Assembly: GCA_017503375.1 (NCBI GenBank)
Contig: JAFVTF010000011.1
Coordinates: forward strand, 1-64,000
DNA from: Lentisphaeria bacterium
GTDB taxonomy: Bacteria > Verrucomicrobiota > Lentisphaeria > Victivallales > UBA1829
Reading direction: 5' to 3'
Length of the DNA stretch: 64,000 nucleotides
Shown: positions 61,056 through 64,000 of the stretch, in pieces
Layout of the letters: every line of letters starts with the position of its first letter
How positions within the stretch are numbered: the first letter of the stretch is position 1
Translations under genes and position numbers: made by a program
The notes under the pieces: model-generated
Databases searched by the model: none
Seen by the model: the letters and a program-made list of their open reading frames with translations, nothing else
Told to the model about the DNA's origin: nothing

Positions 61056-61975
61056 TGAGAAAGATTGCAGGAAATATACTGGAAACCATTGGTCATACAC
61101 CCCTTGTACGGATCAATAAATTGAATGAGGGCGGTGCGGAAATCCTTGTGAAAGTGGAATCGTTCAATCCCGGCAGTTCCGTGAAGGACCGCGCAGCACT
61201 TTCCATGATTGAAGCGGCAGAAAAGGCCGGATTGCTGAAGCCCGGAGCTTTGATTATTGAACCTACCAGCGGAAATACCGGAATCGGATTGGCGATCGCT
61301 GCCGCTGTCAAAGGATATCACCTCATCCTTACCATGCCGGATACCATGAGCATCGAACGCCGCAAACTTGCCGCCGCTTACGGTGCGGAAATCGTTCTGA
61401 CGGAGGGTGCAAAAGGAATGAACGGAGCCATCGAAAAGGCGATCGAACTGCGGGACAAAACACCCGGAGCATTCATTCCCCAGCAGTTTGAAAATCCGGC
61501 AAATGCAGAAGCTCACAAAGCCTCTACCGGACCGGAGATCTGGGAAGATACAGAAGGTAAGATAGATGCGTTCGTGGCAGGTGTCGGAACGGGTGGAACA
61601 TTGACTGGAATCGGGGAATATCTGCTGTCAAAAAATCCTGCGGTGAAAATCATTGCAGTGGAACCGGAAACCAGTGCGGTCTTATCCGGAAAACCTGCCG
61701 GAGCGCATCCGCTTCAGGGAATCGGTGCCGGATTTATTCCGAAAGTTCTGAATACAGAAATCATATCCGAAGTGTTTCCGGTTTCCGGTGAAAATGCAGG
61801 TAAAACTGCCCGTGATTGTGCGGCAAGAGAAGGCATTCTGATCGGTATTTCTTCCGGAGCGGCATTGTTTGCAGCGCTGGAACTTTCCAAACGGCCGGAA
61901 TATGCCGGAAAACGGATTGTGGTTCTTCTGCCCGATTGCGGTGAACGTTATCTTTCCACCTGGTTGTTTGAATGA
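61052..61975 (+). CDS. cysK: Cysteine synthase (O-acetylserine sulfhydrylase)
   Basis: 307 aa PLP enzyme: Lys45 in [16 protein letters not shown], phosphate/substrate loop [23 protein letters not shown], and [12 protein letters not shown] near the end. Makes cysteine from O-acetylserine and sulfide. Two adjacent ATGs are possible (61052 and 61055). It overlaps mazG and ykgJ by 4 nt each. The cysteine product fits loosely with the Cys-rich YkgJ protein made next. Confidence 0.94.
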   Translation: MMRKIAGNILETIGHTPLVRINKLNEGGAEILVKVESFNPGSSVKDRAALSMIEAAEKAGLLKPGALIIEPTSGNTGIGLAIAAAVKGYHLILTMPDTMSIERRKLAAAYGAEIVLTEGAKGMNGAIEKAIELRDKTPGAFIPQQFENPANAEAHKASTGPEIWEDTEGKIDAFVAGVGTGGTLTGIGEYLLSKNPAVKIIAVEPETSAVLSGKPAGAHPLQGIGAGFIPKVLNTEIISEVFPVSGENAGKTARDCAAREGILIGISSGAALFAALELSKRPEYAGKRIVVLLPDCGERYLSTWLFE

Positions 61976-62238
61976 GCGGAAAACTCTCTTGCAGAGCAGG
62001 GTGCGGAGCCTGCTGCATTGCACCCTCCATTTCCTCTCCGATTCCGGGAATGCCGGACGGAAAACCGGCGGGTGTTCCCTGTGTGAATCTGGATGAACAG
62101 TTCCGGTGTAAGATATTCCATTCTCCGGACCGTCCGAAGGTCTGCGGTTCCTTGCAGCCTTCGGAGGAAATGTGCGGAAAATGCCGGGAAGAAGCTTTGG
62201 CATATCTGGAAGAATTGGAAAAATTAACGGCTCCGTAA
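61972..62238 (+). CDS. YkgJ-family cysteine-cluster protein
   Basis: 88 aa. [31 protein letters not shown], then [26 protein letters not shown]: eight to nine cysteines in the arrangement of YkgJ proteins, which bind zinc or an iron-sulfur cluster. Starts in an ATGA overlap with cysK and ends the operon, 11 nt from the convergent sialidase-like gene. Function not established. Confidence 0.85.
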   Translation: MSGKLSCRAGCGACCIAPSISSPIPGMPDGKPAGVPCVNLDEQFRCKIFHSPDRPKVCGSLQPSEEMCGKCREEALAYLEELEKLTAP

Positions 62239-62249
62239 AAGTCGTGTAT

Positions 62250-63305
62250 TCAATCCAATTTTATTGTGCGGAGCTTTGTATCCTGTAATGGATTATCGCA
62301 ACTTATTTTTCCGCCGCAGCAATAGCCGAGATGAAGCAACGGTCCGTTGAAAAGAATTGCGATATAGCAGTAGGAATAATCTTTCTCATTCTCTAAAATA
62401 CGATGATTTTTCCATGTTTTTCCTTCATCGGAGCTTTCTGCCATGACCAGCGGGGAACGTTTCCACATCATGCCTTCATTGGGAATTCTCGCAGGATCAC
62501 TGTGGTCGTTCCAGACAGCATAAAGTTTTCCATTTGCGGGATTGCGTTTCAGGGACATTGGTGATTCCGGAGAGGTGAATTCCGGTGCAGGTACTGCAGG
62601 TGTCCAGCTGTTTCCATTATCATTTGAGAATGATTTATACTGACTTCCTTTCCCTGTGCGGATGAAGCACATCAGTTTTCCGTCATTCAACTCAATTACT
62701 CCGGGTTCCATCATGCCCCGCACGAAGTCTTGACCGGGATAAATGAAATCTTTGCTGAGTTTCCATGTTTTTCCGTTGTCATCGGAAAGAAAAAATTTAA
62801 TGATTCCGGCTCCGAGTCCGCCTTTATCAAGATACTGATGATGCGCTGCCGGAAGAATCAGTCTTCCATTTTTCAATTGAACCAGACGGTCGTTATTGAT
62901 GACAAAGTATGCCGCAGGAATATCGGTGATTTCCGTCGGTTTACTCCATGTTTTACATTCGTCGGCGGAAAAAACGATTTTCGGACGGCAATCGACAAAG
63001 TTTTCTTTCCCTGGAACAGCACTTTTTTCCAGATAAGTCATCGCAATCTGTCCGTTGTTCAAACGCAGGAGAGAAATCGACATCAGATTCAACGCTTTGT
63101 TTTTCAATACTATGAAGGGTTTGCTCCACGTTGTTCCATTGTCTTTGGATGTTACAGCTGCAACATCAGCGGCGGCATGATCTGCGCTGGAACTGCCCGA
63201 ATAACGGGAAAACGCAAAGTAGAGAGTACCGTCAGAAAGTTTGACAAATGAACCTTCCGAATTCCGTGGATTACCCGGCATTGAATGTGCCAAAATATGT
63301 TCCAT
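62250..63305 (-). CDS. Sialidase-like BNR-repeat protein
   Basis: 351 aa six-bladed propeller candidate with four Asp-box motifs: SKDNGTTWS, SDDNGKTWK, SNDNGNSWT and SSDEGKTWK. Opening SMPGNPRNSEGSFVKLSDGTLYFAFSRYSG resembles the exo-sialidase/neuraminidase-like subgroup found in carbohydrate-degrading bacteria. No signal peptide at ATG 63305, the start chosen for AAGGTG 6 nt upstream. Activity on sialic acid is not assured; many relatives cleave other sugars. Confidence 0.8.
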   Translation of the reverse strand: MEHILAHSMPGNPRNSEGSFVKLSDGTLYFAFSRYSGSSSADHAAADVAAVTSKDNGTTWSKPFIVLKNKALNLMSISLLRLNNGQIAMTYLEKSAVPGKENFVDCRPKIVFSADECKTWSKPTEITDIPAAYFVINNDRLVQLKNGRLILPAAHHQYLDKGGLGAGIIKFFLSDDNGKTWKLSKDFIYPGQDFVRGMMEPGVIELNDGKLMCFIRTGKGSQYKSFSNDNGNSWTPAVPAPEFTSPESPMSLKRNPANGKLYAVWNDHSDPARIPNEGMMWKRSPLVMAESSDEGKTWKNHRILENEKDYSYCYIAILFNGPLLHLGYCCGGKISCDNPLQDTKLRTIKLD

Positions 63306-63401
63306 GATATTCACCTTTTTGAATATGATTGGATTGATTATCATCTTTTGCATCAGTGAGAAAAAAAACTGAAAATAAAGCCTCCGATGATTTCGTAAGA
63401 T

Positions 63402-63430
63402 ATAATACACTGTTATTTTCCGTTTTTCAA
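63402..63430 (-). promoter_or_regulatory. Promoter of the sialidase-like gene
   Basis: Minus-strand TTGAAA (63425-63430), 17 nt, TATTAT (63402-63407). Confidence 0.55.
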
Positions 63431-63468
63431 GCCCAAAAATATTAGCTGAGCTGAAAAAATATACCGGA

Positions 63469-63488
63469 GAACTTTTTGAAATTACCTC
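63469..63488. repeat. Remnant of MITE-like right end
   Basis: GAACTTTTTGAAATTACCTC matches the family right end with one inserted T. No left end or duplication is found nearby. Confidence 0.5.
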
Positions 63489-63509
63489 TGTTTTTGAAAT
63501 TTGAAAATT

Positions 63510-63635
63510 ATGCGGATTTTGTTATATTACCGGAAAGCAAAAGAGATTGAAATATTGCTGTCGTTGGAACCTTTGAGAACAGTCAAACTGGGCGAACAGC
63601 TCCCCGATTGGTGGGGAAAAAATATCTCCGAATAG
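63510..63635 (+). other. Possible 41-codon frame upstream of the TPP riboswitch
   Basis: ATG 63510 to TAG 63635 would encode MRILLYYRKAKEIEILLSLE followed by 21 more residues. No ribosome site. TTGAAA (63501-63506), 16 nt and TATATT (63523-63528) form a promoter-like pair overlapping its start. It may be a gene remnant, a small RNA or nothing. Confidence 0.2.
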
Positions 63636-63664
63636 CGAGATGCAGAAAAAAAATTAATAACGAC

Positions 63665-63693
63665 TTGACATTGTAACAAACAGATGTTATATT
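63665..63693 (+). promoter_or_regulatory. Promoter of the TPP-riboswitch transcript
   Basis: TTGACA (63665-63670), 17 nt, TATATT (63688-63693). Start point expected near 63700, just before the aptamer. Confidence 0.75.
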
Positions 63694-63706
63694 AAAAATA
63701 TCATAA

Positions 63707-63790
63707 CAGGGGTGCTGTTGCCGCGGTGGCAATGGCTGAGATCAAACCCTTTGAACCTGAAACGGGTAATGCCGGCGTAGGAAAGAAATG
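63707..63790 (+). promoter_or_regulatory. TPP (THI-box) riboswitch aptamer
   Basis: Carries the conserved blocks GGGGTGC (63709-63715), GGCTGAGATCAAACCCTTTG (63734-63753), AACCTGAAACGGGTAATGCC (63754-63773) and GGCGTAGGAAAG after it. It binds thiamine pyrophosphate and controls the thi4-like gene 95 nt downstream. Confidence 0.95.
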
Positions 63791-63848
63791 AAAAATACTT
63801 TTATTACACTTTTTATTTGGTGCATTCCGCACCGACATGCCCATAACG

Positions 63849-63881
63849 GGAGCAGCAAAATGCTCCGGAAAGGATTTCCGG
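63849..63881 (+). promoter_or_regulatory. Expression platform: mutually exclusive hairpins at the ribosome site
   Basis: CCGGAAA/TTTCCGG (63865-71/63875-81) hides the AAAGGA ribosome site 1 nt before the ATG. An alternative GGAGCA/TGCTCC stem (63849-54/63861-66) overlaps its 5' arm. No T-run follows, which favours translational control. Confidence 0.6.
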
Positions 63882-63882
63882 T

Positions 63883-64000
63883 ATGTCAGCGGAAAACATT
63901 ATCTCCACAGCAATCATCAACAAATTCAGCGCAAAACTCATTGAGGGCTTGAAACTCGATGTGGCTCTTGTCGGCGGCGGACCATCTGCACTTGTCGCAG
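63883..64000 (+). CDS. Thi4-family thiazole synthase, 3' end outside window
   Basis: The first 39 codons are visible: MSAENIISTAIINKFSAKLI, then a short linker, then DVALVGGGPSALVA. The FAD/NAD-binding GGGPS motif after IISTAII matches prokaryotic Thi4 proteins, which make the thiazole half of thiamine; several anaerobe versions use sulfide rather than their own cysteine. The TPP riboswitch upstream strongly supports a thiamine role. The Cys/His position that separates sulfide users from suicide enzymes is beyond the edge. Confidence 0.85.
   Translation, partial: MSAENIISTAIINKFSAKLIEGLKLDVALVGGGPSALVA

Noticed and set aside
1-64000. tRNA, rRNA and CRISPR arrays
   Set aside because: No cloverleaf T-arm motifs, rRNA stretches or regularly spaced direct repeats were recognised by eye; a dedicated tRNA scan was not possible.

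Overview
This 64 kb window looks like chromosomal DNA of a Gram-negative, probably anaerobic, carbohydrate-degrading bacterium of the PVC superphylum, most likely Lentisphaerota/Victivallales. This is an inference from gene content: lipoproteins and a FecCD-type importer, a GxxExxY protein, LA_2272-type surface repeats, Bat proteins, a SUMF1-domain protein, several unusual glycosidases, a ferredoxin-thioredoxin-reductase-like protein and citramalate synthase. Promoter-like pairs recur with the pattern TTGAAA/TTGACA, 16-17 nt, then TATATT/TATCTT. I recognised no tRNA, rRNA or CRISPR array.

Layout. 1-3062 (minus): a translationally coupled run of three paralogous LA_2272-type secreted repeat proteins and a membrane protein that runs off the left edge. 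3138-7382 (minus): an MFS transporter, a three-domain metallophosphatase and a LacI regulator with two candidate operators at its own promoter. 7546-13154 (plus): a divergent six-gene catabolic operon (two MDR dehydrogenases, an SDR, a Gfo/Idh/MocA enzyme, an MBL hydrolase and a type I dehydroquinase-like enzyme). 13226-16475: a SUMF1-domain membrane protein and a large lipoprotein. 16483-17054: a GxxExxY nuclease-fold gene enclosed in about 70-bp inverted repeats. 17091-20172: FTR-like protein and thioredoxin (minus), then cimA, a small membrane protein and a DciA-like protein (plus). 20159-28028 (minus): BatD-BatE and BatB-BatC fusions, then a CAT-like acyltransferase and a lipase lipoprotein.

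28222-32753 (plus): a DUF4380 protein and an aldolase, TPP-enzyme and glycosyltransferase operon. 32971-35984: argD, argF and a PfkB kinase. 36166-38222: an AT-richer pair of a polysaccharide-synthase-like GT2 and an orphan response regulator. 38401-40174 (minus): FecE/FecCD importer parts. 40337-47637 (plus): trxB, an orphan DppB-type permease, ptsH-ptsI, a cyclophilin and a GH36 glycosidase. 47941-53435 (minus): a small lipoprotein, a GAF-PP2C phosphatase, an SDR interrupted by an in-frame stop, obgE, rpmA and an unrecognised enzyme. 53579-56769: a ROK regulator and a clan-A-like glycosidase. 56918-62238: a tightly overlapping ribE, unknown, ABC-F, mazG, cysK, ykgJ operon. 62250-63305 (minus): a sialidase-like protein. 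63665-64000: a TPP riboswitch in front of a truncated thi4-like gene.

The most novel structures are two. The first is a dispersed MITE-like family with 18-bp terminal inverted repeats (GAGGYAATTTCAAAAGTC). Copies of 165, 133 (truncated), 62 and 39 bp are present, two with exact 5-bp target duplications, and they sit repeatedly at gene 3' ends, where they supply stop codons or C-terminal residues. The second is the GxxExxY gene boxed in by long inverted repeats.
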